A stretch of 64,000 bases of DNA, taken from the NCBI GenBank assembly GCA_965219705.1, contig OZ244789.1, positions 1-64,000 on the forward strand. The letters are read 5' to 3'. The stretch is from JAJECS01 sp965219705. GTDB taxonomy: Bacteria > Chloroflexota > UBA11872. A model generated the notes under the pieces. The model was not told where the DNA came from, made no database searches, and saw only the letters and a list, made by a program, of their open reading frames with translations. Shown one piece after another: positions 1 to 8,671 of this stretch (the stretch's first letter is position 1; each line of letters begins with the position of its first letter). The translations under genes were made by a program, and so were the position numbers.

Positions 1-53
1 CCGGCCACGCCCGCGGCATCGCAGCTCACAGCAACCTACGGGATATCCGTCAC

Positions 54-896
54 CTAAAGATCCAGCCCAATGTCGATCGCCGGCGCCGAGTGCGTGAGCG
101 CGCCAACCGAAATGTCATGGACGCCCGTCGCGGCGTACTCGCGCACGTTCGCCAAGGTCACGCCGCCCGTGACTTCCAAGCGGACGTTGCCAGCCACGAG
201 CGCAACGGCGCGCCTCACCTCCGACGGCGCCATGTTGTCAAAGAGCAATCTCAGCGCGCCCGCCGCAACGGCCGCCGTCGCTTCGTCTGGGGATTCAACC
301 TCAACCTGGATCGCCATGCCCTCGGGAGCCGCGCGCCGCGCGCGCGCAATTGCCGCGGTTACGCTCCCCGCGGCGGCGATGTGGTTGTCCTTGATCAGGA
401 TCGCGTCGTAGAGCCCCGCGCGATGATTGGCGCCGCCTCCCATCCGAACGGCGTATTTTTCCAAGACACGCAGCGTCGGCGTGGTCTTGCGGGTATCGAG
501 GATGCGCACCTCTGTCCCCTCGACGGCATCGACAAATGCCCGTGTAAGCGTGGCGATGCCGCAGAGACGTTGCAGAAAATTGAGCGCGACGCGCTCACCC
601 GTCAGCATGCCGCGGGTCGAGGCGCGCACGACCGCCGCGGACTCGCCGGCCTTCACCCGCGACCCGTCGGACGCCACGGCATCCACGTCCGCTGTCGGAT
701 CGAGTTGCGCGAACACTTCGCGCACCACCGATAGCCCGGCCATGATGCCGGACTCGCGAAACCCGATCCGCGCCTGCGCGATGTCATGCGGATCGACGAT
801 GGCCGTGGTTGTGACATCGCCCGCGCCAACGTCCTCCGCCAGCGCGCGACGCACCACGGCCTGGATCGACTCGTGTGGGGGCTCGGGGATCTTCAC
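54..896 (-). CDS. nadC: Nicotinate-nucleotide pyrophosphorylase (carboxylating)
   Basis: Quinolinate phosphoribosyltransferase. It converts quinolinate and PRPP to nicotinate mononucleotide, CO2 and pyrophosphate in de novo NAD synthesis, in the cytoplasm. The 280-residue product has the normal family length. The conserved motif DTRKTTP is followed by a GGGANHR segment and ILIKDNHI, which form the quinolinate and PRPP site, and the C-terminal EVTGGV and DISVGALTHS segments of the barrel are present. The start is GTG at 896 with no strong ribosome binding site. It is transcribed away from the protease gene at 1045. nadA and nadB are not in the window. The family assignment is secure. Confidence 0.95.
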   Translation of the reverse strand: MKIPEPPHESIQAVVRRALAEDVGAGDVTTTAIVDPHDIAQARIGFRESGIMAGLSVVREVFAQLDPTADVDAVASDGSRVKAGESAAVVRASTRGMLTGERVALNFLQRLCGIATLTRAFVDAVEGTEVRILDTRKTTPTLRVLEKYAVRMGGGANHRAGLYDAILIKDNHIAAAGSVTAAIARARRAAPEGMAIQVEVESPDEATAAVAAGALRLLFDNMAPSEVRRAVALVAGNVRLEVTGGVTLANVREYAATGVHDISVGALTHSAPAIDIGLDL

Positions 897-1044
897 GAAG
901 CTGGGTCTCTGGGCGTGGCGGGCCGGCAGACCATCCTAGCCCGCGCCGCCGGCCGTCCCATGTGAAGGTGAGAAAGCCCGCGATGCGCCCAAGACCCCGA
1001 TGCTAGCCTCGATCGATGGCCCTGCAGCAGCAGAGGGAGACGGC

Positions 1045-2289
1045 ATGACACGCCCCCGATTCGCTCTGACGGCGCTGCTCGCCGCCGGCCTGGCGCTGAC
1101 GGTCGCTGCGTGCGATGGCAGCGCCGCGCCCACCGCCGCATCTGCGCTCGACGCCACGCCAACGGCTCTGGCCCAACTGCTTGCGGCGACACCGACCGTG
1201 ACAAAGGCGCCTCCGGACATTACCCGCGAGCCCGCACCCTCACCCACGGCCAACGAGGTTTCGCAGCGCACGCAGCTCACCATCCCGGACCTCGTCGAGC
1301 ACGTGCGCCCATCCGTGGTGCACATCGTGACCGAGGTCGCGACCCCCGACGCGTCCGGCCGGCCCATGCCTGACGAGGGCGTTGGCACTGGATTCATCAT
1401 CAGCGCCGAGGGCCACATCGTCACGAACAACCACGTCGTCGAGGGCGCCGATCGGGTCGTCGTCACCTACCCCATCAGCGCGGCAGCGGCCACGGTGACC
1501 GCGGAGAGCGGATCGCAACCTACGCCGATTTGGGGGCGACGCCGCCCGCACCGAGCGGTCGATGCGGAGGTCGTCGGCCGCGATCCACAGACGGATTTGG
1601 CCGTGCTCCGCATCGACGTGGACGGGCTGACGCCTCTGCCGCTGGGCACGTCGGCGGACCTGCGCGCAGGCGAAACCGTGGTTGCCATTGGCCACGCTCT
1701 GGACCTTCCCGGCGGCCCGACGGTCACCGCAGGCGTCGTGAGCGCGCTGGGCCGGGTGCTGACCGGCATCGGACCGCAGCGCCTGACCCTCAGCGATCTC
1801 ATTCAGACCGACGCCTCGATCAACCCCGGCAACAGCGGCGGTCCGCTGCTCAATCTTTACGGCGAGGTCGTCGGCGTGAACTCGGCCGGCGCGGGAGCCG
1901 CCGAGGGAATTGGATTCGCCATTGCCATCGACAACGCCAAGCTGGTGATCGACGCCTTGATCCAGGACGGCGTCGTCTCGCGTGGGTTCATGGGCATCCG
2001 CTCCGCCACCATCACGCCCGCAATCGCGCGACAGTTCGATTTGCCGGTGAACCAAGGGTTGTACATCCAGGCGATCACCGTGGGCGAGGGCGCCGAGCGT
2101 GCCGGCTTGCAGGCCGGCGACATCATTGTGGGCGTGAACGACGACCCGGTCGGCGACATCGGCGAATTGGGCCGCATTCTGGCAAAGTACGGGCCTGACA
2201 GTACCGTTACAGTCTGGTATCTGCGGACGGATGCCGGAGACGAGCCCCAACGAACCGAAGTCATGCTGGGCGTACGGCCGGATCGCTAG
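1045..2289 (+). CDS. HtrA/DegP-like S1C serine protease, lipoprotein with PDZ domain
   Basis: Trypsin-fold protease of the S1C family (HtrA/DegQ type), likely anchored outside the cytoplasmic membrane for envelope protein quality control. The ATG at 1045 is chosen because AGGGAGA lies 4 bases upstream and because it gives a lipoprotein signal: a hydrophobic stretch at residues 6-20 and lipobox VAAC with the lipidated Cys at 23. A low-complexity Ala/Thr/Pro linker follows (24-75). The catalytic triad is His130 (TNNHVVEG), Asp184 (QTDLAVL) and Ser264 (PGNSGGPL). One PDZ domain follows (about 315-410, with GLQAGDIIVGVND). A GTG/ATG start further upstream is possible but would spoil the signal peptide. 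Confidence 0.93.
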   Translation: MTRPRFALTALLAAGLALTVAACDGSAAPTAASALDATPTALAQLLAATPTVTKAPPDITREPAPSPTANEVSQRTQLTIPDLVEHVRPSVVHIVTEVATPDASGRPMPDEGVGTGFIISAEGHIVTNNHVVEGADRVVVTYPISAAAATVTAESGSQPTPIWGRRRPHRAVDAEVVGRDPQTDLAVLRIDVDGLTPLPLGTSADLRAGETVVAIGHALDLPGGPTVTAGVVSALGRVLTGIGPQRLTLSDLIQTDASINPGNSGGPLLNLYGEVVGVNSAGAGAAEGIGFAIAIDNAKLVIDALIQDGVVSRGFMGIRSATITPAIARQFDLPVNQGLYIQAITVGEGAERAGLQAGDIIVGVNDDPVGDIGELGRILAKYGPDSTVTVWYLRTDAGDEPQRTEVMLGVRPDR

Positions 2290-2352
2290 ACACGGCGTTT
2301 AGCCGGCGGCGTCGCCCTCGGCAGGCATCGGTCCGTTCCTTCCGACCTGCCA

Positions 2353-3705
2353 ATGGCTGACAACTTGTTCGAACACGCCTCTCGTGAGGCGATGGAAGCC
2401 GAGGCGCCGCTCGCGGCGCGTATGCGGCCGCGCACCCTCGAAGAGCTCGTCGGTCAGCGCCACCTGTTGGCGCCTGGATCGTCGCTCCGGGCCTCGATCG
2501 AGCGAGACGCGGTGTGGTCGGCGATTCTGTGGGGACCGCCTGGGTCAGGCAAGACAACCCTGGCGCGGCTCGCGGCCGATGCCACCAGCCGGCGTTTCGT
2601 CCCGCTCAGCGCTGTCACCTCCGGCGTGCGCGATATCCGCAACGCCATCGCCGCGGCTCGCGAGGCTCGGGCCTTCCATCAGCTCCGCACCGTCGTGTTC
2701 ATCGACGAGATCCACCGCTTCAACAAAGCCCAGCAGGATGCGCTCCTGCCCCATGTCGAGGACGGCACCATCGTCTTGTGGGGCGCGACCACCGAGAATC
2801 CCTACACTAGCGTCATTGCGCCCCTGCTATCGCGCGTTCGGGTGCTGCGGCTGGAGCCGCTTTCGCGCGATGACCTGCGCCTGATCGTCCAGCGGGCCAT
2901 CGAGGACGCCGGCCGCGGCCTCGGCGGGTCGGGACTCACCTTCAAGCCAGAGGCTGTCGACGCAATCGTTGCCGGGGCTGCCGGCGACGCCCGCACGGCT
3001 CTGAATTGGACCGAGGCGGCGGCGCTTCATGCCACCGTGCTGGGCTCGGCCGATGTCGACGTGGATACCGTGCGGCAAGCCGTGCTCGAGCGCGGCGTTC
3101 GCTACGACCGCTCGGGCGACGATCATTTCGACACGATCTCGGCGTTCATCAAGAGCGTTCGCGGGTCCGATCCAGACGCGGCGCTGCTCTGGCTCGCCAA
3201 GATGCTTCAGGCCGGCGAGGCCCCCGAATTCATCGCCAGGCGTCTGGTCATTCTGGCCTCGGAAGACATCGGCAACGCCGATCCCCAGGCCCTCCCACGC
3301 GTGGTTGCCGCCGCGGCCGCCGTTGAGCGAGTGGGATTGCCGGAAGGCCGGTTCGCGCTGGCGCAAGCGACGATCTATCTCGCCTGCGCGCCCAAGAGCA
3401 ACGCCGCCGGACGCGCGCTGGACGCCGCCGAGGAGGCGATCGCCGCGGGCGCGGACCTGGAAGTCCCCCCGCATCTGCGCAATACGCCGGCGCGAGGGCC
3501 GCACGAGGCGGGCCCGGGCTACCTAAATCCGCACGACTATCCCGGCAATTATGTCAAGCAGCCGTATCTGCCGCCCTCACTGGCCGAGAGCCGGTTCTAC
3601 GACGGCCACGGCTCCGGGCAGGAGTCCGTGCTGTGGCGCCTGCTGCGCCAACGCCGCGACCCCGATGACGACCCGAACGCCGTCTCACGGGATCCGGCGC
3701 CGTGA
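2353..3705 (+). CDS. rarA: Replication-associated recombination protein A (AAA+ ATPase)
   Basis: RarA/MgsA (Mgs1/WRNIP1 family), an AAA+ ATPase related to clamp loaders that acts at stalled replication forks. Walker A GPPGSGKTT is at residues 61-69, Walker B VVFIDEIH at 114-121 and sensor-1 GATTENP at 144-150. The C-terminal tetramerisation half contains the family segments YDRSGDDHFDTISAFIKS, ARRLVILASEDIGNADP and PHLRNTP. At 450 residues it has normal length. It lies 63 bases after the protease stop on the same strand and converges on the propeller gene, with 9 bases between the two stop codons. Confidence 0.95.
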   Translation: MADNLFEHASREAMEAEAPLAARMRPRTLEELVGQRHLLAPGSSLRASIERDAVWSAILWGPPGSGKTTLARLAADATSRRFVPLSAVTSGVRDIRNAIAAAREARAFHQLRTVVFIDEIHRFNKAQQDALLPHVEDGTIVLWGATTENPYTSVIAPLLSRVRVLRLEPLSRDDLRLIVQRAIEDAGRGLGGSGLTFKPEAVDAIVAGAAGDARTALNWTEAAALHATVLGSADVDVDTVRQAVLERGVRYDRSGDDHFDTISAFIKSVRGSDPDAALLWLAKMLQAGEAPEFIARRLVILASEDIGNADPQALPRVVAAAAAVERVGLPEGRFALAQATIYLACAPKSNAAGRALDAAEEAIAAGADLEVPPHLRNTPARGPHEAGPGYLNPHDYPGNYVKQPYLPPSLAESRFYDGHGSGQESVLWRLLRQRRDPDDDPNAVSRDPAP

Positions 3706-3714
3706 GCGCCTCCG

Positions 3715-5649
3715 CTACCTAGGGGCGGCCGCCGGTTCGTCGACGCGCCACACCTCGCCGTGAATGGTGGCGGCAAACAGCACCTGCGCGCCGGCGGCGT
3801 CGCGGGCAACGGCCACCGACTCGAGGGGAACGCCGTCGAGCTCGGCGACCAGCGGATACCACAAGCGGCCACGATAGGAGGACCGGAGCAGACCGGCGCT
3901 CGTTGCCGCAAACAGCGTGTCGTCGTCCGCAAAGTCGAGCGACGCGACGACCGAGCGAATCGCCGTTTCCAGGCCGCCGGGGTGGACGGCGTTCCAGTGG
4001 CCGACGACCGTGCCGCTTGGCCGAAGCACCTGCACCCCGGTTCCCAAGCAGAAGAATTCTTCGTCGTCAGGCTCAGCATCCGGGATCGACAGCGATGCCC
4101 AGTGGTACGCCCCCTCGAGCTGCACGTAGCGCGACCATGAGGCGCCGCGATCCGTGGATCGGTAGACAGCAACGAATCCGCCACCGGTCGTTGCGGCCAG
4201 CATCGTGTCGTTCTCGGCGAAGCGCGGCGAGAACGCCACGTCCACCACCGCCGTTCCGCGGAACCGCTCGTCGACAGCCTTCCATGTCTCTCCCGCGTCG
4301 CTACTCGTGAGCAAGACTCCCCCGTAGCAACCGAGCGCAATCAGCCCGTCGTCGGCATACGTAGGCGATAACGCCGCCGCCATGACCGGCAGGTCCCGCG
4401 GCACGCTGGTCAGCGGCTCCCAGGTGGCTCCCGCGTCCGAGGTGCGGACGAGCGTGTCCGCCGAGAGCGCCACGGCAATGCCGTCCTGAGCGAATGTGGG
4501 GGAGAGCGCCAGGCCGTTGACGGTGGGTGCGGGCAGCCCCTCGGTCACGGCGGTCCAGTGACGGCCGCCGTCGTGGGATCGCAACACGCCTTCAGTGGCC
4601 GACCCGGCCAGGATAACGCCGTCGCGGGCGTAGTCGGGCGACGGCTGCACGTCGAGCAACGGCTGGCTCGTGAGACCCTCACTGCTTGTGGCCCACGTCC
4701 CGCCGCCATTCTGGGAACGAATCACGCCGGCGCCGTCCACGCCCGCCAGCACGACGCCTTCACCGGCGCCGGCGAGGGCCAGCAGGGATGCGCGGCGCGC
4801 TCCCCGCAGCCGCAGGCGATGCCACGTCTCGCCGCCGTCTTTTGAGCGCCACATCGTGTTGCCCGATATCGCGATGGCGGCATCCGCCAGCAACGTCACG
4901 GCATTGACGGGGCGGTTTGACGGCACATCATTTACGGCGGTCCATGTCGCACCGTGATCCTGCGAGCGATAGAGGCCGTGGGATTCCGTTCCGGCAAGCG
5001 CCCGACCGTCGCCCTGGAAGGACGGCGACATGGCGATTCCCAAGACTGTGGCCTCGACGGGCAGGCCGGTTCCAGCCGACCATGATCGAGCCCGATCGAC
5101 GCTGCGCATGATCCCGCCGTCAGCCGCTCCCGCGAGCAGCAGATCAGTGTCGTGGGGCGCAACCGCCAGCGCGGTGATCTGCGCATCGGCCAACTCGGGT
5201 CCATAGCCGTTCCAGGACCGTCCGCAGTTGTCCGAGAGATAGACGCCGCGCCCGTCGGTCCCGGCGGCGATGGTTCCATCTTCAGCGTAGGCGGATGAGA
5301 ACGCCAGGGCCGTGACGGTGGGATGCTCGCCCCAGAACATCCGACGCTCCCAGCCCTCCCCACCGTCATACGAGATGTGAAGCCCGGCATCGGTGGTGCC
5401 CGCGACGACCGTCTGGTCGCTACCGAAGTCCGGCGACGCCGCGACGGCTTCCACGAATGGGCTGCGCAGCGAGGCGTTCGTCGGGGACCAGGTGCGGCCG
5501 GCGTCGTTCGAGCGAAACACGCCGGTGAGCGTTCCGGCGAAGACGACGGCCGAGCCGTCCGGACCAATGGTGCTGGCGAGCGAGGTGACCGTACCGCCCT
5601 CCCGCGCGGACAGACGCTGCGCGACGGGTGCGCGTTCAGACTCAGTCAT
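3715..5649 (-). CDS. Asp-box (BNR / YCF48-like) beta-propeller protein
   Basis: About 644 residues built almost wholly of repeating beta-propeller blades. At least eleven Asp-box-like motifs of the form S-x-D-x-G-x-T-W can be read, for example SNDAGRTW, SKDGGETW, SHDGGRHW, TSDAGATW and SSDAGETW, each in a block with AVALSPxFAxDG. This resembles the sialidase/YCF48 and VPS10-type propeller families, but no catalytic residues of true sialidases can be assigned. There is no signal peptide, so it appears cytoplasmic. ATG at 5649 is preferred over GTG at 5673 because GAAGGA sits 9 bases before it. Ligand and function are unknown. Confidence 0.8.
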   Translation of the reverse strand: MTESERAPVAQRLSAREGGTVTSLASTIGPDGSAVVFAGTLTGVFRSNDAGRTWSPTNASLRSPFVEAVAASPDFGSDQTVVAGTTDAGLHISYDGGEGWERRMFWGEHPTVTALAFSSAYAEDGTIAAGTDGRGVYLSDNCGRSWNGYGPELADAQITALAVAPHDTDLLLAGAADGGIMRSVDRARSWSAGTGLPVEATVLGIAMSPSFQGDGRALAGTESHGLYRSQDHGATWTAVNDVPSNRPVNAVTLLADAAIAISGNTMWRSKDGGETWHRLRLRGARRASLLALAGAGEGVVLAGVDGAGVIRSQNGGGTWATSSEGLTSQPLLDVQPSPDYARDGVILAGSATEGVLRSHDGGRHWTAVTEGLPAPTVNGLALSPTFAQDGIAVALSADTLVRTSDAGATWEPLTSVPRDLPVMAAALSPTYADDGLIALGCYGGVLLTSSDAGETWKAVDERFRGTAVVDVAFSPRFAENDTMLAATTGGGFVAVYRSTDRGASWSRYVQLEGAYHWASLSIPDAEPDDEEFFCLGTGVQVLRPSGTVVGHWNAVHPGGLETAIRSVVASLDFADDDTLFAATSAGLLRSSYRGRLWYPLVAELDGVPLESVAVARDAAGAQVLFAATIHGEVWRVDEPAAAPR

Positions 5650-5741
5650 CGGTGGCAATCCTTCGACGCTCACAAATCACAGGCAATCTCCCTGTACAAG
5701 GTCGCTCTTTGAGGCACGACCAAAGCGGAACTCCCGACGGC

Positions 5742-6749
5742 CTACGTAAAGTACGGCGCGGCGTGCTCGCGCAACCAGTCCAAGCTGGCCGCGACCCACG
5801 CCTCGGCGTCGTGCTCCGGCGGTGCAAGCACCTCCACGCAGTGCTGCAGATTGTCAGGATCGGGAGCACCGTTCTGCAACACCTCAAGGATATCGAGCAC
5901 CGGCACGTCGCCGTCGCCAATGGGCGCGTTAAAAAACCTGGGTTCGCCAATCAGCGTATAGGGCTGCACGCGCATATCCTTGATGTGCGTCATCACGGTG
6001 TACGGCGCGGCCAGCCGCGCGGCGTCAAGCGGGTCCTCGACGACCGAAATCGAGTTGGCGAAATCGAAGTTATGGCGCAGCCAGGGCGAATCGATGGCTT
6101 CCATCACCTGCACGAGATCGGCGACGCGGTAGTCCATGTGCGATTCGGTGGTGAGCACGACGCCCAGCTCTTCCGCAATGGGAATGAGCGAGGTGAAGTT
6201 GCGGATCATCGCGTCCAGCTGCTGCGCCAGCGGCGGGTCCTCAATGAACCGGTGTTTCAGCCCGGCCTCGCGGTGGACCACGTTGACCATCGTCGCCCCG
6301 GCGGCGACAGCAAGCTCGATGGCGCGCACGCACCGTTGGAACTCGGAACCGCCCCGCCATCTATGGGCCGTCTCGGTTAGTCGGAAGCACACGTCGTCGC
6401 CCGCGCTGTTCCGTGCGGCCGTGTCCGTGGCGCCCCAGGCATCCACATCGGCCACGAGATCGGGATCGGCAAGTCCGAAATACTCGATCCCCGCCTCGCG
6501 CATGACGGCGCCAAGATCGGCGGCGCCCGCCTCATCCCTGAACCATCCCGGGTCCAAGTACAGCCCCGTCAGCCCGTGCGCGCGTGCTCGGTCGATCATC
6601 CATGCCGCCAAGCCATCGGCCGTCTGCGGTGGTTCGACTGACGCGAAATAGGGGAGACGGCCGGTGGAATACCGGTACGTCGCGCTATCAGTGCGCAGCC
6701 AGGGGTACGCCACCCAGCGATAGCTCGCCTGCGAGAGTCCGAGCTTCAT
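5742..6749 (-). CDS. Sugar phosphate isomerase/epimerase-like TIM-barrel protein (paralogue A)
   Basis: 335-residue protein of the xylose isomerase-like TIM-barrel superfamily (AP endonuclease 2 fold), in which members isomerise or epimerise sugars or keto-acids using a divalent metal. Likely metal ligands lie in TESHMDYR, the SPWLRHNFDFAN strand, MTHIKDMR and HCVEV. It opens with MKLGLSQASYRW, shared with the genes at 6746-7678 and 17223-18206, so the three are paralogues. ATG 6749 overlaps the upstream gene's TGA as ATGA, implying translational coupling. An in-frame extension to 6851 lies inside that neighbour and lacks family similarity, so it was not used. The substrate is unknown. Confidence 0.85.
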   Translation of the reverse strand: MKLGLSQASYRWVAYPWLRTDSATYRYSTGRLPYFASVEPPQTADGLAAWMIDRARAHGLTGLYLDPGWFRDEAGAADLGAVMREAGIEYFGLADPDLVADVDAWGATDTAARNSAGDDVCFRLTETAHRWRGGSEFQRCVRAIELAVAAGATMVNVVHREAGLKHRFIEDPPLAQQLDAMIRNFTSLIPIAEELGVVLTTESHMDYRVADLVQVMEAIDSPWLRHNFDFANSISVVEDPLDAARLAAPYTVMTHIKDMRVQPYTLIGEPRFFNAPIGDGDVPVLDILEVLQNGAPDPDNLQHCVEVLAPPEHDAEAWVAASLDWLREHAAPYFT

Positions 6750-7678
6750 GCCGACCCAAACAGGTGCCCGCGCTCCGCGCGCAGCCACTCGATGCTGGCT
6801 CGCACCCACACGTCGGGATCGTGATCGGGCGGCGGCGCCACCTCGATGCACACGGGCATCGCGTCCGGGTCCGCCGCCTCGGCCTGCACCAGGTCAAGTA
6901 TCTCGAGAATCGGCACATGCCCGCGTCCGAGCGGCGCCCAGGACACCTGCGGCTCGCCGGTGCCGGTGGCCGGCTGGATGCGCATGTCCTTGAGGTGCAT
7001 GTTCACGGCGTACTTGGCCGCCAGCCGCGCGCCGTCCATCGGATCCTCGATCACGGCGATGGGGTTGGCCGTGTCCAGGTTGATCCGCAGCCAGGGCGAG
7101 TCGATGGCCTCGACCACCTGCACGACCTCGGACAAGCGATAGTCGATGTGATTCTCCCAAGCCAGCACCACGCCGAATTCGGCGCACACGGGTATCAGCG
7201 ATCTGAAATTTGCCTCCGCCCGCTCCAGCTGAACGTCGATCGGCGGGTCCTTGGTGAAGTGGTTGTGCCGCACCGCCTGGTTGTGCACCGCCGCCGCAAC
7301 CTTGGCGCCGGCCCACGCAGAGCGCCAGATCTGCTGGATGGTGGAGTGATACTCGCCGCCCGCCCACTCTTCGGCGCTCGCGGCGACGTTGAAGGTCGCG
7401 TTGCCCACCAGCATCACCCCGGCGGCGTCGGCGCGTTCGCGAAAGGCCTGTGCCGCCGCGCGGCCGGCAAACGTCCGCGAGGCTATGTAGAGGGACTCAA
7501 CGCCCAGGGACTCAACGCGTTCGAGTAGCCAGTTTTCGAGTAGCTCGTCCGCGTCCGGCGGGTCCAGCGTCTGCAGATACGGCAGCCGCCACGCATCCTG
7601 GAGGAATATCGGGCGATCGCGGCGCATGTCCGGGTAGGACATCCACCGATAGCACGCCTGCGAGATGCCGAGCTTCAT
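6746..7678 (-). CDS. Sugar phosphate isomerase/epimerase-like TIM-barrel protein (paralogue B)
   Basis: 310-residue xylose isomerase-like TIM barrel, closely related to the following gene. Shared landmarks are the N-terminus MKLGISQACYRW, WENHIDYR, SPWLRINLDTAN, MHLKDMRIQP and CIEV, which together supply the expected Glu/Asp/His/Glu metal site. Start ATG 7678 matches the N-termini of both paralogues. The open frame runs to 8044, but that extension is antisense-like and lies inside the next gene. It sits 10 bases after the stop of 7689-8660 and overlaps the downstream gene by ATGA, so all three are probably one transcript. The reaction cannot be named from sequence. Confidence 0.85.
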   Translation of the reverse strand: MKLGISQACYRWMSYPDMRRDRPIFLQDAWRLPYLQTLDPPDADELLENWLLERVESLGVESLYIASRTFAGRAAAQAFRERADAAGVMLVGNATFNVAASAEEWAGGEYHSTIQQIWRSAWAGAKVAAAVHNQAVRHNHFTKDPPIDVQLERAEANFRSLIPVCAEFGVVLAWENHIDYRLSEVVQVVEAIDSPWLRINLDTANPIAVIEDPMDGARLAAKYAVNMHLKDMRIQPATGTGEPQVSWAPLGRGHVPILEILDLVQAEAADPDAMPVCIEVAPPPDHDPDVWVRASIEWLRAERGHLFGSA

Positions 7679-7688
7679 TCGCGGTTTG

Positions 7689-8660
7689 TCACGAGGTTTC
7701 GCGCAGGGCGCGCCACACCAGCTCCTGCGTATCGAGGATGTCGTTGCGGCCCATGGCGTCGGCCAGACTGTCGGCGTCGATCGCGTCGAGCACGCGCAGC
7801 AGGTAGTTGGCATTCGCCACGAACTGTTGCGCGCTGCGGATGGGCTCCTCACGCGTCCAGACCACGTCCATGCCCAGGTAGTACGGGTAGTCGGCCTCGC
7901 GCAGCCAGTGGAGCATCTCCAACGATTCCCACAGGTGGTGGCTGCCAAAGATGGTCGACAGGTCTTGCGGCAGCTGGGTGTCGTTGAGGTGCACGTGATA
8001 CAGCAGGCCCCGGCGGGCGGCTTCCCATGCGGCCTGGGCCGCATTCTCGCCGCTCATGAAAGTGTGGCTCACCTCCAGCTGCGCGCCGAGGTTCGGCAGG
8101 TTCAACTCGCCGATGATCTCGAGCGTCTTGCTCATCGATCCCACCATGGCCCAGCCGCGGGGCAGATAGGGCCTGAATTCGAGCGCCACCTTGAGCTCGC
8201 CGGCGGCCTCGCAGATCTCGCGCAAGGCGTCCAGCGTGCGCTCGCGCGCGGCGCGGAAGTCCTGCTGAAACGGGTAGTCGGCCCCGTCCATGGGCGTGAA
8301 CACGTAGATGCCCAGCCCATCCAGCGCGCGGGCCACCTCAACCGCGTGCCGGCACATGTCGATGGCCTCGCGCCGCTCCGCCGCGTCGGGTGATGTGAAC
8401 GCGGCCCAGGGGAACGAGCCGCGAATGTAGGGCTCGCCGTGGTGGATCATGGAGCACTTCAGCCCGCGGTCGTCGAGCCGCTGCTTCACCTGGTGCGCGT
8501 TGTCCAGCGTGACGCACGTACCGCTGAAGAACTCGATGCCCGCCAGATCGGGAATCTGGTCGACGGCGCGAAAGGCCTCGTCGATCTGGTCCATCGAGGG
8601 GCCGTCGGCCATCCCCAGATGGTGATAGAGACCCACCGAGTATTTCGGCGTCCAGTCCAT
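7689..8660 (-). CDS. Xylose isomerase-like TIM-barrel sugar isomerase/epimerase
   Basis: 323-residue member of the sugar phosphate isomerase/epimerase superfamily, distinct from the SQAxYRW paralogues downstream. Metal-ligand-type segments are LEFRPYLP (Glu), GAQLEVSHTFM (Glu/His), HVHLND (His/Asp) and MDVVWTREE. The N-terminus MDWTPKYSVGLYHHLG and the sequence LAGIEFFSGT fit the first barrel strands. It is the second gene of a minus-strand run that begins with the enolase-family gene 8672-9832 (11-base gap) and continues into two further TIM-barrel genes (10-base gap). A role in sugar or sugar-acid isomerisation is inferred. Confidence 0.82.
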   Translation of the reverse strand: MDWTPKYSVGLYHHLGMADGPSMDQIDEAFRAVDQIPDLAGIEFFSGTCVTLDNAHQVKQRLDDRGLKCSMIHHGEPYIRGSFPWAAFTSPDAAERREAIDMCRHAVEVARALDGLGIYVFTPMDGADYPFQQDFRAARERTLDALREICEAAGELKVALEFRPYLPRGWAMVGSMSKTLEIIGELNLPNLGAQLEVSHTFMSGENAAQAAWEAARRGLLYHVHLNDTQLPQDLSTIFGSHHLWESLEMLHWLREADYPYYLGMDVVWTREEPIRSAQQFVANANYLLRVLDAIDADSLADAMGRNDILDTQELVWRALRETS

Positions 8661-8671
8661 GCCCGCTGCTC

